64,000 nucleotides of DNA from Candidatus Gastranaerophilales bacterium (GCA_028693235.1 JAQUVW010000001.1:567106-631105); one strand, 5' to 3'. Positions 25,862-34,919 are shown, numbered from the stretch's first letter. Notes: a model not told the origin generated them from the letters alone. Program-made: numbers and translations.

Positions 25862-27904
25862 TTATTTTACAGTTTCCAGTTTGCTATCTTCTTCGTTCAT
25901 AGCTTGTTTTGATTCAGCTTTTACAAGCTCCGGCGTATTGTGAAGATTTTCAATTGCTATTGTGTCTTTCAATGACGATTGAAATTCATTTCGATATAAG
26001 TATCCAAGATGCGAGCCGTTTTCTAAAATCACCGTTTTTTCACCTGTAATATCTTTTAACCACGAAATTTGGTCGACACTTGTGAAATAATCATTTTTTG
26101 CCTCATAAATTTTATAATTGTTGCTTTTTGTTAAAAAATCGGAAATAGAGGACATATGCAACTGCTTTTCAAGAGGTGTGTTTTTATCTTCAAGCGAAGA
26201 AACTAGATAATTTTGCAAATAGTCGTTGAAGTTCATGTCATTAATTTTGTTGTAAATTGCAGTTTTTTTGCTTCTATTTTCGTTTTCTATTGTGTAAATT
26301 ACGTCAGAAAGTTTTTGTTTCATAATAAAATCTATAGTAAATTTTCCTTCTTCAGTTGTAAAAGGCAATTCTTTAGGGTCATTGTTCGGGTCATTATCAG
26401 TCATAGCTTTTGTTACTTGCATAATTTTGCTTGCAACAATTGCGGCTCTTTCTTTTACATTTTCGTCATTTATATTCCATTCTGCTGCATTTTTATCAAG
26501 TTCTTTCATCGCAAACAGTAAATCAATTGGCGGACTAATAGCGATATATTTCGTTACACCAAGGGTGTCTTTTTCGTGTTCTTGAGCACCCACGAAAAGT
26601 GTAGTCATTGCACCAAAAGATGTACCTACAATAATCTTATCTTTCGGTGTAATATTGTTTTCTTTTGTTAGTTTATTGAAAATTTCATTTGTAACAAGTC
26701 TAACGAGTTGAGCATCTTTGTACGGATTTCCGGGGCGATAATCTGTAGGTGAGCTTTTTACAAATTCCCACTGAAAAGCACTTCCTTGAATTACAACCGA
26801 ATATCCCAAATCGTAAAACATTTTCGCAAATACTACTGAATGGTGTGAAGATGCCCCTTCTCCGATTGATGGATAAAATACCGCAATTGGTGCCGATTTG
26901 TCTTTTTGTAGAATATATCTGAATTTGTATGGCGTTTTCCCTTCATACAATTTTACTGAATCGTATTTGACTTTTTTGTTAAATGATTGATTCCAAACCG
27001 ACATATCAGACCACATTGATTTTTTCACGTCTGATTCAAAAAAGGAGGTTCTTAATGAGTCAACTATAGGATTTTGCGGTGCATAGTCAGCAAGTTTCAT
27101 ATCAGGTTCTATTAGTTCATTCTCAAATGGCTCACTTTTTGGTATCGATTGTCCCTCAACGATTTGTCCTATAACTTCTTTTTTATCAAGATTCTCATTT
27201 TTTATATAATTGTCGATGCCTGATAATTTTTTTGCGATATCATAAGGGTCAGCAAAATTCCCCTCTAAGCCCGACAACAAACTTTGAGCACAGGTGGTTC
27301 TGTTTGCCATAAAACCTGCTTTCACAATCATTGGTACCAATCCAAAAGTATAAGTGCTCGGAGTTAAAGCATAGTCAAGAACTTTCCCGACATAACCTCT
27401 TACATTGCTTGGCGGTACACAAGGAAGTACGATATAAGGTCCTTGCGGGATTTTGCATTTTGACAGAACTTGTTCCATGCTGTCTTGCTGCGGCTCAATT
27501 TTAAATTTGCTTTTTGCGGGGTCATAGAGCCCTCCGAGTCCGATGGTTGAATTTAACAAAAATCTATATGTTTCATCTTTTACACCTGAAAAATCCTTTT
27601 GTAATAGGCAACTTACAGCTCTTTTGGGGTATTCTATATTCGTATAAACGTTTTTTATTCGTTCAATTCCATATTTTGGCATTATAGATGCCCAGACAAT
27701 GTTGATGGGCTTAAGTATAAATTTATTTATATTAGTGTTAAATTGATACATTTTTCTGTTGTAGTTTTCAAACTTGTCTTCTCCGGAAAAAGCTTTTGCG
27801 TAATCAGGATATTTTGTAGTGCTTTCTGCGGCCATGGCAAGGTCTAAACAGCCACTCATCAAGTATGTCAGCATTAAGACTAATGCAATTTTCTTTTTAA
27901 ACAT
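25862..27904 (-). CDS. MlaA-like lipoprotein fused to an alpha/beta hydrolase
   Basis: Residues 1-19 form a lipoprotein signal with lipobox LMSGC. Residues about 40-230 match MlaA/VacJ: ENYNRKMYQFN, the RFLLNSTIGLGGLYDPA stretch, GPYIVLPCVPPSNVRG and YALTPSTY. MlaA removes phospholipid from the outer leaflet of the outer membrane. Residues about 330-640 form an alpha/beta hydrolase with the nucleophile elbow GTSFG (S429), a likely acid D605 and a histidine in GSHLGYL (H632). The usual MlaA is about 250 residues, so this is a true fusion at 680. A lipase acting on lipids captured by MlaA is the natural inference. AGAGGGGAC precedes the ATG. Confidence 0.85.
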   Translation of the reverse strand: MFKKKIALVLMLTYLMSGCLDLAMAAESTTKYPDYAKAFSGEDKFENYNRKMYQFNTNINKFILKPINIVWASIMPKYGIERIKNVYTNIEYPKRAVSCLLQKDFSGVKDETYRFLLNSTIGLGGLYDPAKSKFKIEPQQDSMEQVLSKCKIPQGPYIVLPCVPPSNVRGYVGKVLDYALTPSTYTFGLVPMIVKAGFMANRTTCAQSLLSGLEGNFADPYDIAKKLSGIDNYIKNENLDKKEVIGQIVEGQSIPKSEPFENELIEPDMKLADYAPQNPIVDSLRTSFFESDVKKSMWSDMSVWNQSFNKKVKYDSVKLYEGKTPYKFRYILQKDKSAPIAVFYPSIGEGASSHHSVVFAKMFYDLGYSVVIQGSAFQWEFVKSSPTDYRPGNPYKDAQLVRLVTNEIFNKLTKENNITPKDKIIVGTSFGAMTTLFVGAQEHEKDTLGVTKYIAISPPIDLLFAMKELDKNAAEWNINDENVKERAAIVASKIMQVTKAMTDNDPNNDPKELPFTTEEGKFTIDFIMKQKLSDVIYTIENENRSKKTAIYNKINDMNFNDYLQNYLVSSLEDKNTPLEKQLHMSSISDFLTKSNNYKIYEAKNDYFTSVDQISWLKDITGEKTVILENGSHLGYLYRNEFQSSLKDTIAIENLHNTPELVKAESKQAMNEEDSKLETVK

Positions 27905-27924
27905 GTCCCCTCTAATCTGTTATT

Positions 27925-27964
27925 ACTGTTTTGAAACAGTGTAGGAAATATTATGATATTTTCC
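27925..27964. promoter_or_regulatory. Two adjacent dyads between divergent genes, possible operators
   Basis: ACTGTTT-TG-AAACAGT (27925-27940) is a perfect 7-bp inverted repeat with a two-base spacer. A second, imperfect dyad GGAAATAT/ATATTTTCC lies at 27944-27964. They stand between the MlaA-hydrolase start (27904) and the metal exporter start (28071) and could bind a dimeric regulator. Confidence 0.35.
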
Positions 27965-28070
27965 ATTCTACGTAGAGGGATAATGGCATTTAGTAATTAA
28001 CTTTAGTCTTTCGGGTATTGTTAAAAAGTTTGTTGTTTTTTATTTAATACATTTGTTGTAAAATCTAAAT

Positions 28071-28970
28071 ATGTTTACAGAGTTTGTAAAATTAGCAACA
28101 TATATACCCGATTACGCACTTGATGCAATCAATGACAGTTTTTCAATTTTGCCCTCATTGTTCATCATTTTTGTGATAATCGAGTTATCTGAAAATTATT
28201 TTTGCAAAAAACTTACTAAATTGCCAAAGTATTCAACTGCCTTGGGACCTTTAATCGGTGGTTGTTTGGCGATGGTTCCCCAATGCGGTTTTTCAGTAAT
28301 TGCAAGTAGTCTATATATTGGACGATTAATTTCTAAAGGTACATTGTTGGCTGTTTATTTATCTACCTCAGATGAGGCATTACCTACTCTTTTGGCTTGC
28401 CCAAACAGTTATAAGGTTGTAGCTCCATTGCTTGCAATAAAAGTTGTGATTGGAGTTGCTGCAGGTTATTTAATTGATATAATTTGGAAACCTAAAAATA
28501 TAAATTGCGAAAATGATGCAGAAGAAATTGAAGAACAAGACGGATGTTGTTCTTCTAAAGTTTTCACGAAAAAAAATATATTTATTCATCCGTTAAAACA
28601 TACATTTCATATTTTTGTTTTCATATTGCTCACTTTGCTTGTTTTGAATTTTGCAATTTTTAAATACGGCTCACATTTGAATGATTTGTTGTTGAATAAC
28701 TCATTGTGGCAACCTGTAATTGCATCAATAATCGGCTTAATTCCGAGTTGTGCAATATCTGTTTTGATTACAATGTTGTATATCAAGGGTGCAATAAGCT
28801 TTGGGGCTACAATTGCAGGATTGGCTTCGGGAGCAGGTTTAGGACTATTGGTTTTAATTAGAAAAAATGATAAATTGTCTGATACTTTATTTATAATTAC
28901 ATTATTATTTGCAATTAGTGCAATAGCAGGTGTTTTAATCCAGCTATTGAACATTTCAATAGTTATATAG
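28071..28970 (+). CDS. Putative metal/arsenic exporter, ArsP_2 (PF11449-like) membrane protein
   Basis: The 299-residue product has about eight to ten membrane helices in two halves with internal similarity: GPLIGGCLAMVPQCGFSV followed by SSLYIGR, and later IGLIPSCAISVLITMLYIKG. The paired P-x-C-x-x-S motifs typify the group annotated as putative manganese or arsenic efflux transporters. A cysteine-rich cytoplasmic loop (EEQDGCCSSK, about residues 158-167) sits between the halves. The exported ion is not known. No ribosome site is visible. It is divergent from the MlaA fusion. Confidence 0.82.
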   Translation: MFTEFVKLATYIPDYALDAINDSFSILPSLFIIFVIIELSENYFCKKLTKLPKYSTALGPLIGGCLAMVPQCGFSVIASSLYIGRLISKGTLLAVYLSTSDEALPTLLACPNSYKVVAPLLAIKVVIGVAAGYLIDIIWKPKNINCENDAEEIEEQDGCCSSKVFTKKNIFIHPLKHTFHIFVFILLTLLVLNFAIFKYGSHLNDLLLNNSLWQPVIASIIGLIPSCAISVLITMLYIKGAISFGATIAGLASGAGLGLLVLIRKNDKLSDTLFIITLLFAISAIAGVLIQLLNISIVI

Positions 28971-29084
28971 TTTTATTTTGTAGCTCTTATTATATGGCTT
29001 ATTTTGCTTACATCATAAATATAATTAATCGTATTTAAATTATATTCTTTAGAATAATTTGTTTATTATTAATAAATATAAACT

Positions 29085-30242
29085 TTAGGCTTCTTGTATA
29101 TGCTTAAGTACAAGTTGATAAGTGCTCGGGAACAGTTTTTTCATAGCAGCTTGTTTCCCGTTGCTATCATTCAAAATATAGCTGCCTATTACGGCGAAAC
29201 TTTCTGTTGATGTTCTTCTGCACATTTCGTTTTTATTTTCAGATGAATAATTGGCTAAATTAGGTTCTATATAATTGATGTCAGATGCGAGCAGTTGGTA
29301 ATCTTTGTCATTTCCATCCAGATTTTTTATGTTGTTTAAATCGGAATATAAGGCTGATTTATATTCTTCACTTGTGCTATATGAGCCCCATTGTCCACGT
29401 TTCATGTCGCCACCAGTGTAATTTATTCCTGATTGCATATCTGTGTCTACATAATCAATAGCGTGTGTGAGTTCATGAGCCAATTCTACATATTCTTGGT
29501 CATTGATTGAACCGTCCAATTTTACGCCTATTTCATGTTCCCAATAGTCATAAGCCCCACCACAAGTATCTTTAGCAAGTGCCTCTCGTGGTTCATCAGT
29601 CATTCCTATGTCTTTCGCCATTTCTGCCCCATAGGTTAAATATATTTTTTTAATTTCTTTTATATTATCTGCAAGATTTGGAAATTTTTGCGTCCACTCA
29701 TTATCAATTTTGTTTTGAAATTTTTCAACTATTTCCGGTGCATTACCTGTATTATTTTTAGACATTTCAATATTGTTTGATTTATATGGATTAACTGTTT
29801 TGTTTTGTTGCCCGTTTACTCGTTTAAGATAATTAAAAACATCTTTTTCTGACAATGAAGATTGTAAATTATTTGAGTATCTGAATTGTGATGACTCTTC
29901 TTTCGATATTTTTCCATCTGCATCAGTGTCAATTGATTTTATCATTTCCGAAAGTTCTTCTTTATTTATCGTGTCATCATTATCCTTGTTTAGGTTGCTC
30001 AAGGAAAGTATCTTTTTCGCACTATCTCGTTCAGTACCTTGAAATATATTTTCTATATCGTTAATATTGTATCCGTTATCAAATTTATTGTTGCTACAGT
30101 TCTCTGTGCTTTGAGGAAAAACAACGGAATTCAAGCCTATGACGCCATTTGCAGACGGATTGCCAAAAGTAAGATACTTTGCAAGTTTACTATCTAATTT
30201 AATATTTGCAGAAATAATTTTATTGCTAAAACCAAATCCCAT
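29085..30242 (-). CDS. EF-hand zinc metallopeptidase, possibly secreted
   Basis: This 385-residue protein combines two EF-hand loops (residues 85-96, NKDNDDTINKEE; and 105-116, DTDADGKISKEE) with a C-terminal gluzincin-like peptidase. The zinc site is H256-E257-x-x-H260 in AHELTHAID, and E347 in TSTESFA is a candidate third ligand. Its setting resembles the E-x-FA motif of anthrax-lethal-factor-like peptidases. No signal peptide is present; the N-terminal YLTFGNPSANG (23-33) resembles the F-x-G tags of nearby proteins. It is a single gene with a 118-base gap to hydG. A protease needing calcium, acting outside the cell or on host or bacterial proteins, is possible but unproven. Confidence 0.75.
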   Translation of the reverse strand: MGFGFSNKIISANIKLDSKLAKYLTFGNPSANGVIGLNSVVFPQSTENCSNNKFDNGYNINDIENIFQGTERDSAKKILSLSNLNKDNDDTINKEELSEMIKSIDTDADGKISKEESSQFRYSNNLQSSLSEKDVFNYLKRVNGQQNKTVNPYKSNNIEMSKNNTGNAPEIVEKFQNKIDNEWTQKFPNLADNIKEIKKIYLTYGAEMAKDIGMTDEPREALAKDTCGGAYDYWEHEIGVKLDGSINDQEYVELAHELTHAIDYVDTDMQSGINYTGGDMKRGQWGSYSTSEEYKSALYSDLNNIKNLDGNDKDYQLLASDINYIEPNLANYSSENKNEMCRRTSTESFAVIGSYILNDSNGKQAAMKKLFPSTYQLVLKHIQEA

Positions 30243-30359
30243 AATTCTCTCTTTTAAACATTAATAATATCCATATTAATAAAGAAGTTTATAAACAAAA
30301 ATTTTACCAAATTATTTCAAATATTAAGTTATATAAAAATTATAAAAAGCAATAAAAGC

Positions 30360-31781
30360 TTAAAAACAAAAATCACGTTGTCCTTTTTCGATTTTTGATA
30401 CGTTTTCTTTAACCTTACCTTTTAAGTTTTCAACTTCAAGGATGTCAATTTCTTTCTTTATCAGTTCGTCGCCGACTGTTTTTGTCGCTGGACTTGCATA
30501 ATCTTCAAGATATTCTTTTAGAGTCATAATTGCATTTGGGTGGCAGAAGTTGTGGATTTGTTGTTGTTTGCAAATTTCCATAAATCTTTCGCCTGTTCTT
30601 CCGTTACGATAGCAAGAAGTGCAAAAACTGGGGACATAACCTTTTTCCATAAGCCATTTTATTACTTGGTCGAGAGTACGTCTGTCGTTGACGTCAAATT
30701 GAGCAGTTTCTTCTTCTTGTTCATTTTTAGGGTGAGCATAACCGCCAACGCTGGTTTTAGAACCGCCTGAAACTTGTGAAATGCCAAGCTCTAAGACTTT
30801 TTCTCTACATTTTTGAGATTCTCTTGTTGAAACAATCATTCCTGTGTAAGGTACAGCTATTCTGATACAAGCAACGATTTTAGCGAAGGTTTCATCATCA
30901 ATTCCGTTGTCAAAAGTTGAAGGGTCTATATCATCAGCACGTCGAATTCTAGGTACTGATATAGTGTGAGGGCCGACGCCGAATGAAGCCTCAAGGTGCT
31001 CAGCATGCATAAGCAGTGCAGCAAATTCATATCTGAATAGTTCAAGCCCAAACAATACGCCCAAACCGACATCATCAATCCCACCTTCCATAGCTCTGTC
31101 CATAGCTTCTGTATGGTAATTATAGTTGTGTTTAGGACCAGTCGGATGAAGCTTTTCATAAGATTTTTTGTTGTAAGTTTCTTGGAATAGAATGTAGGTT
31201 CCGATACCAGCATCTTTTAATTTTTTGTAATTTTCCACAGTTGTCGCAGCGATATTTACGTTTACACGTCTTATTGCACCATTTTTGTGTTTAATGCTGT
31301 AAATAGTTTTGATTGATTCTAAAATATATTCAATTGGGTTGTTGATGGGGTCTTCGCCTGTTTCAAGAGCGAGTCTTTTGTGTCCCATATCTTGAAGAGC
31401 AATAACTTCTTCTTTGATTTCGTCTTGTGTCATTTTTTTACGAGGAATATGTTTGTTCTTAGCGTGGTAAGGGCAATAAACGCACCCGTTTACGCAATAA
31501 TTTGAAAGATACAATGGGGCAAACAATACAATTCTGTTTCCATAATATTTTTGTTTAATTTCTTTAGCTAATGCAAAGATTTCTTGGTTTTTTTCGGGTA
31601 TTTGGCAATCTAACAAGACGGCAGCCTCTTTGTGTGTAAGGCCTTTTGCAAGTTTTGCTTTTTCTAAAATTTCGTCGATTAATTCTACGTTATTTTTGTT
31701 GTTTTCTGCGTATTTTAAAGTTTCTAAAACTTCTGCATTATCAATAAATTCATCGGCATTATGTGATTTTGAATTATACAT
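30360..31781 (-). CDS. hydG: [FeFe]-hydrogenase maturase HydG (radical SAM tyrosine lyase)
   Basis: HydG splits tyrosine to give the CO and CN ligands of the H-cluster of [FeFe]-hydrogenase. The radical SAM motif C-x3-C-x2-C is at C96, C100 and C103 (CVNGCVYC). The second, C-terminal cluster motif C-x2-C-x22-C is present as CTSCYRNGRTG...NFC. The SVPRIRRAD segment also matches HydG. The length of 473 is typical. The start at 31781 is chosen over a GTG at 31802 because GGAG lies six bases before it. HydE, HydF and the hydrogenase are not in this window. Implies anaerobic hydrogen metabolism. Confidence 0.95.
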   Translation of the reverse strand: MYNSKSHNADEFIDNAEVLETLKYAENNKNNVELIDEILEKAKLAKGLTHKEAAVLLDCQIPEKNQEIFALAKEIKQKYYGNRIVLFAPLYLSNYCVNGCVYCPYHAKNKHIPRKKMTQDEIKEEVIALQDMGHKRLALETGEDPINNPIEYILESIKTIYSIKHKNGAIRRVNVNIAATTVENYKKLKDAGIGTYILFQETYNKKSYEKLHPTGPKHNYNYHTEAMDRAMEGGIDDVGLGVLFGLELFRYEFAALLMHAEHLEASFGVGPHTISVPRIRRADDIDPSTFDNGIDDETFAKIVACIRIAVPYTGMIVSTRESQKCREKVLELGISQVSGGSKTSVGGYAHPKNEQEEETAQFDVNDRRTLDQVIKWLMEKGYVPSFCTSCYRNGRTGERFMEICKQQQIHNFCHPNAIMTLKEYLEDYASPATKTVGDELIKKEIDILEVENLKGKVKENVSKIEKGQRDFCF

Positions 31782-31838
31782 ATTTCGCTCCGTTTCCAAC
31801 ACAGTTATAATACTAAAATGCTAAGAATTCAATCAGTT

Positions 31839-33197
31839 TTATTTGTCAAAAACGGAGAATACCTTTGGAGTTATTGAATTTCTTGCAGGTTGATTATCTT
31901 GTTTTGCATTGATTTTATTGTATCTGTATTGTGTCCAAACTCTGTTTATAGCAGACAAACTGAGTCCCATAAAAAGAAGACTGAACATAAATGGAATGGC
32001 GGTAATTACGGCTTTACCTTTTACGAGCTTTTTGAATTCGGCTTCAGGAGTTGTGTCTTTTAGCTTTTTAGCTAAATTATTAGCAATTTCAGGTAATTCT
32101 TCTCTTGTCGGGACTTTTAAGATATTGTCGGGTGTCTTTTTTATCAAATTAGGGAATGCATTTTTTTTGTATAAAAGGTGTTTAAATCCATTTTCAAACA
32201 AGGAGCTCCCGAAAATAGTATAGAAAACAACGAGCGGAACTCTTGTTAATACTTCAAGTTTATCAAGTGGGTCACGGTCTTTTGCTGCACTGTAGTAGCC
32301 AAAAAATCCGGTAATTGCTGTTGCCGCCAATTGTCCTTTGCTTAATGCCAATTTCCCTTTATTAGAGTCAAAATCAAGGTTTACATAATCTTTTAGAAAA
32401 TTGCCGAGTTTTTGTGTGTATTTTTTATTTTTTGGTAACTTATCCGCTAAATATGACCCTGGTTCAAGGATATTTTTGCTTATTTTTTGTAAAACGTCAG
32501 AATCCCCACCTTTTTTAGCTAATGTAATTCCACCGATAAGACCTGCTAGGGATACACCTATTGCACCTGCGATATGTGATTTTGCACTATTTTTTACTTT
32601 TATTTTGTGTTCTTCGGATTCAGCACTTTTTTTATTTTTGTTTTTGTCTAAATTAGCTATATCCTTAAAATCAGCTGTTTTGAATACTTTTAGGGTGAAT
32701 AAATTTTTAGCAAAGCTTAAAGCATATTCAGCAGCCGGAATACACGTACACCCAAGCAATATGCCTGCTTTTACCGGAAGTAGTTTTTTTGATGCTCCTG
32801 ATTCGACAAGCTTTTTATCTGACAAAATATTAGTTGCAGTTTTAGCAACGTGTTGTTTCAAGTCTTTAGGTAGCTTTTTTGTGAGTGCCTTTCTTAAAAT
32901 ATTTTCACCAATCAAGCCAGGTGCGAAGTAAAAAATTGCAGATTCTAAAAATTCAAGGAAGCTCATTTCTGCCAAATCAGCCTTGCTTCTGGTAAACAAT
33001 GCTTTTGGTGCCCAATTTGTTGCGGTATCTTGAACAAATCTTGTACTGGATAAATTTTCTTGCATTTTTATAAAGGTATCAAGTGGCTTCAAACCTTTGT
33101 CAAGAGTTGAAAAGAGCACATTTTTCGCACCTTTAAAATTTTGATTTCTACTTTTATTTTTACAATTTTGATTACTTATATTTTGAACTTTTAGCAT
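31839..33197 (-). CDS. Multi-helix membrane protein with N-terminal NFKGAK tag
   Basis: I recognise no named family. The 452-residue product has a basic N-terminus with NFKGAK at residues 20-25, then several hydrophobic segments (about 85-100, 142-160, 215-235, 290-305, 325-345, 395-420). Long charged stretches such as KNKNKKSAESEEHK lie between them. It is repeatedly Lys-rich, suggesting cytoplasmic loops. AAGGGAAATATT precedes the ATG. It may share ancestry with the smaller membrane proteins at 11131 and 42037, which have similar helix-flanking patterns. It stands as a single gene between hydG and a very small gene. Confidence 0.68.
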   Translation of the reverse strand: MLKVQNISNQNCKNKSRNQNFKGAKNVLFSTLDKGLKPLDTFIKMQENLSSTRFVQDTATNWAPKALFTRSKADLAEMSFLEFLESAIFYFAPGLIGENILRKALTKKLPKDLKQHVAKTATNILSDKKLVESGASKKLLPVKAGILLGCTCIPAAEYALSFAKNLFTLKVFKTADFKDIANLDKNKNKKSAESEEHKIKVKNSAKSHIAGAIGVSLAGLIGGITLAKKGGDSDVLQKISKNILEPGSYLADKLPKNKKYTQKLGNFLKDYVNLDFDSNKGKLALSKGQLAATAITGFFGYYSAAKDRDPLDKLEVLTRVPLVVFYTIFGSSLFENGFKHLLYKKNAFPNLIKKTPDNILKVPTREELPEIANNLAKKLKDTTPEAEFKKLVKGKAVITAIPFMFSLLFMGLSLSAINRVWTQYRYNKINAKQDNQPARNSITPKVFSVFDK

Positions 33198-33221
33198 AAT
33201 ATTTCCCTTAAATTTCTACAC

Positions 33222-33248
33222 AAAAAAACCGTCTGTATAGGCAGGCGG
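33222..33248 (-). terminator. Strong terminator of a very small minus-strand gene
   Basis: CCGCCTG pairs with CAGACGG (one G-T wobble) around six bases, followed by seven T residues on the minus strand. It lies 24 bases after the stop of the 28-codon gene at 33272. Confidence 0.85.
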
Positions 33249-33271
33249 CTCAATTAATTTTCGTTTAGAAA

Positions 33272-33358
33272 TCACATTCGCAACAAATTAAACAGCCTGC
33301 TTGAGCCTTGCATGCTGCACATCATCATATTCATTGTGTTGCTATTGTTATTATGCAT
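33272..33358 (-). CDS. Very small gene (28 codons) or short RNA, with a cysteine-rich overlapping frame
   Basis: An ATG at 33358 has AAAGGA six to eight bases before it and opens a 28-codon frame rich in Asn and Met that ends in RLFNLLRM, closed by a strong terminator. The +1 frame over the same bases, from about 33325 to the terminator side, reads CAACKAQAGCLICCECDF before its stop. It has no start of its own because two stops lie just upstream. A one-base sequencing or evolutionary shift, a frameshift, or a structured RNA are the alternatives. No family is recognised. Confidence 0.45.
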   Translation of the reverse strand: MHNNNSNTMNMMMCSMQGSSRLFNLLRM

Positions 33359-33538
33359 TAATATTCCTTTAGGGTAATACTAAATTAAATATTACTTTCT
33401 GTCAATTGTATAAAAGTCAGTAAAAAAAAATTTTGCTATTTGCTCTATAAGTGTAGTAGCTCTTGAAATATCTTCAAAAAAGGTATATTATTATAATATA
33501 AATTTCTGCTATATGTTTAAAATTGAATAGAGGTGTTT

Positions 33539-33991
33539 ATGTCAGGATTGCATGAATTTGAGAATGATTGTGGTGAAATACTTGAGTTAGCTAAAAAACC
33601 GCTTTCTAAACCGTTCAATATTGTTTTATTGGCAATGATAATAGGTATAGCTATTGGTACTTGTTTTGCTTTGTTGGGTTTGCATGGAATTAATTTTGTT
33701 CTTTTTGCAGCCGTAATTGCAGGTGGTATATATGCAAAAGACTTCGAGCATCCTATTCCTAAATCAATGTATTTAAAAACATCTTTTTATTATTATATTT
33801 TAGGCTTTTTTATTTCTATGATTGTAGCTTATTTGAAGCCTGATTTATTGCCGATTAATTCAATAGATATGTTTTTGTTTTTAATATGTGTTTTATTTTT
33901 TGAGTCAATAATATTTACTTTTCTATTGCATTTCGGTGGTGTTTTATATTTAAAAGCAGAAGAAAAGAAAAAAAATATACAATCAGTTTGA
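33539..33991 (+). CDS. Four-helix integral membrane protein, unknown function
   Basis: The 150-residue product has four membrane helices (about 25-43, 46-62, 78-100, 110-140) after a short acidic N-terminus. I recognise no family. The ATG at 33539 is chosen over the GTG at 33533 because AGAGGTG precedes it correctly. The stop lies one base from the stop of the convergent panE-like gene, so no terminator can fit between them. Confidence 0.7.
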   Translation: MSGLHEFENDCGEILELAKKPLSKPFNIVLLAMIIGIAIGTCFALLGLHGINFVLFAAVIAGGIYAKDFEHPIPKSMYLKTSFYYYILGFFISMIVAYLKPDLLPINSIDMFLFLICVLFFESIIFTFLLHFGGVLYLKAEEKKKNIQSV

Positions 33992-33992
33992 A

Positions 33993-34919
33993 CTATATAC
34001 CTTTGAAATGATTTGCAATTTTATTGTATTCAGGCATCGGAACATTGTATCTTTTGCTGAGTTCTGTAACGTCAAACAATAACCCTGAAATTTCACTTTC
34101 GTTGCGTTCTTTTAAATCTCTTTGCATAGAAGCCGTGCATTCGGGATTGAATTCGTCAATTATAGCCAAGTTATCTTTTAAAATGTCAATATCAATATCC
34201 AGCTTCATTGCTTGGGAGAGAGTCTTTTGTTCGGTTAAAAGTTGAATTAAAGTATTTCTATATTTGCCATCCTGTTGCATTTCTTTTGTTGTAATGTCAT
34301 AGAATGCCCCAGTGGATGCAAAAGCTGAGGTTAATGAGAATTTTTTGAACTTTTCACTGTCAATATTATTTGAGAATTTACATTCGATTTTTGCATCGTT
34401 TAAATCAGATATAACTGCTTTAATAGTAGAGTTATCGGTAAATTGACTTTTGATAGGACCAAATACAATTTTAAAAAGCTCTGTCTTTTGTAAAAGTGTA
34501 CATCTATTGGGTTTGCTTGCTATTATATAGATACATCCATCGAATATAGTGCAAGTTTTTATTTCTTCCGCAATTTTTTCACCTGTTTTAAAGGTGTTCA
34601 AAATAGGAATAATTATAGAATTTTTATGAATAACTCTTTTCAAAAATGGAAGTATTGAGTCAATAGAATAACTTTTGACACATACAAATATAATATCAGC
34701 TTTATCAGAATATGATTCAGAATCAATAGTTTTAATATGATAATTTCCATTTTCAACTACATCAGATATTACGCAAAGCCCGTTTTTGTTCAAGTCATCC
34801 AATGTTTTGTTATGTGCAGCTAAAACGACATTTTTACCTGCTTTATATAAAAAAGCTCCTATAGCGGTTCCAACAGAGCCACTACCAACTATTAAATATT
34901 TTAAATTACTCTTTTTCAT
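33993..34919 (-). CDS. Ketopantoate reductase-like protein (ApbA/PanE family)
   Basis: The family reduces 2-dehydropantoate with NADPH in pantothenate synthesis, but many members act on other 2-keto acids. The product has the Rossmann motif VGSGSVGTAIGAFL near the start, then IFVCVKSY, and a C-terminal PanE domain with KFKKFSLTSAFASTGAFY. The position normally occupied by the catalytic lysine is in SEKFKKFS. GYT-type context is poor, and the protein is more divergent than typical PanE. The start at 34919 is chosen as the first ATG before the Rossmann motif; an in-frame start at 34937 exists. Confidence 0.82.
   Translation of the reverse strand: MKKSNLKYLIVGSGSVGTAIGAFLYKAGKNVVLAAHNKTLDDLNKNGLCVISDVVENGNYHIKTIDSESYSDKADIIFVCVKSYSIDSILPFLKRVIHKNSIIIPILNTFKTGEKIAEEIKTCTIFDGCIYIIASKPNRCTLLQKTELFKIVFGPIKSQFTDNSTIKAVISDLNDAKIECKFSNNIDSEKFKKFSLTSAFASTGAFYDITTKEMQQDGKYRNTLIQLLTEQKTLSQAMKLDIDIDILKDNLAIIDEFNPECTASMQRDLKERNESEISGLLFDVTELSKRYNVPMPEYNKIANHFKGI

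Noticed and set aside
32401..32931. 176-codon frame on the plus strand
   Set aside because: Antisense to the 452-residue membrane protein, whose start, ribosome site and helices are convincing; Phe/Ser-rich mirror composition is typical of a shadow.
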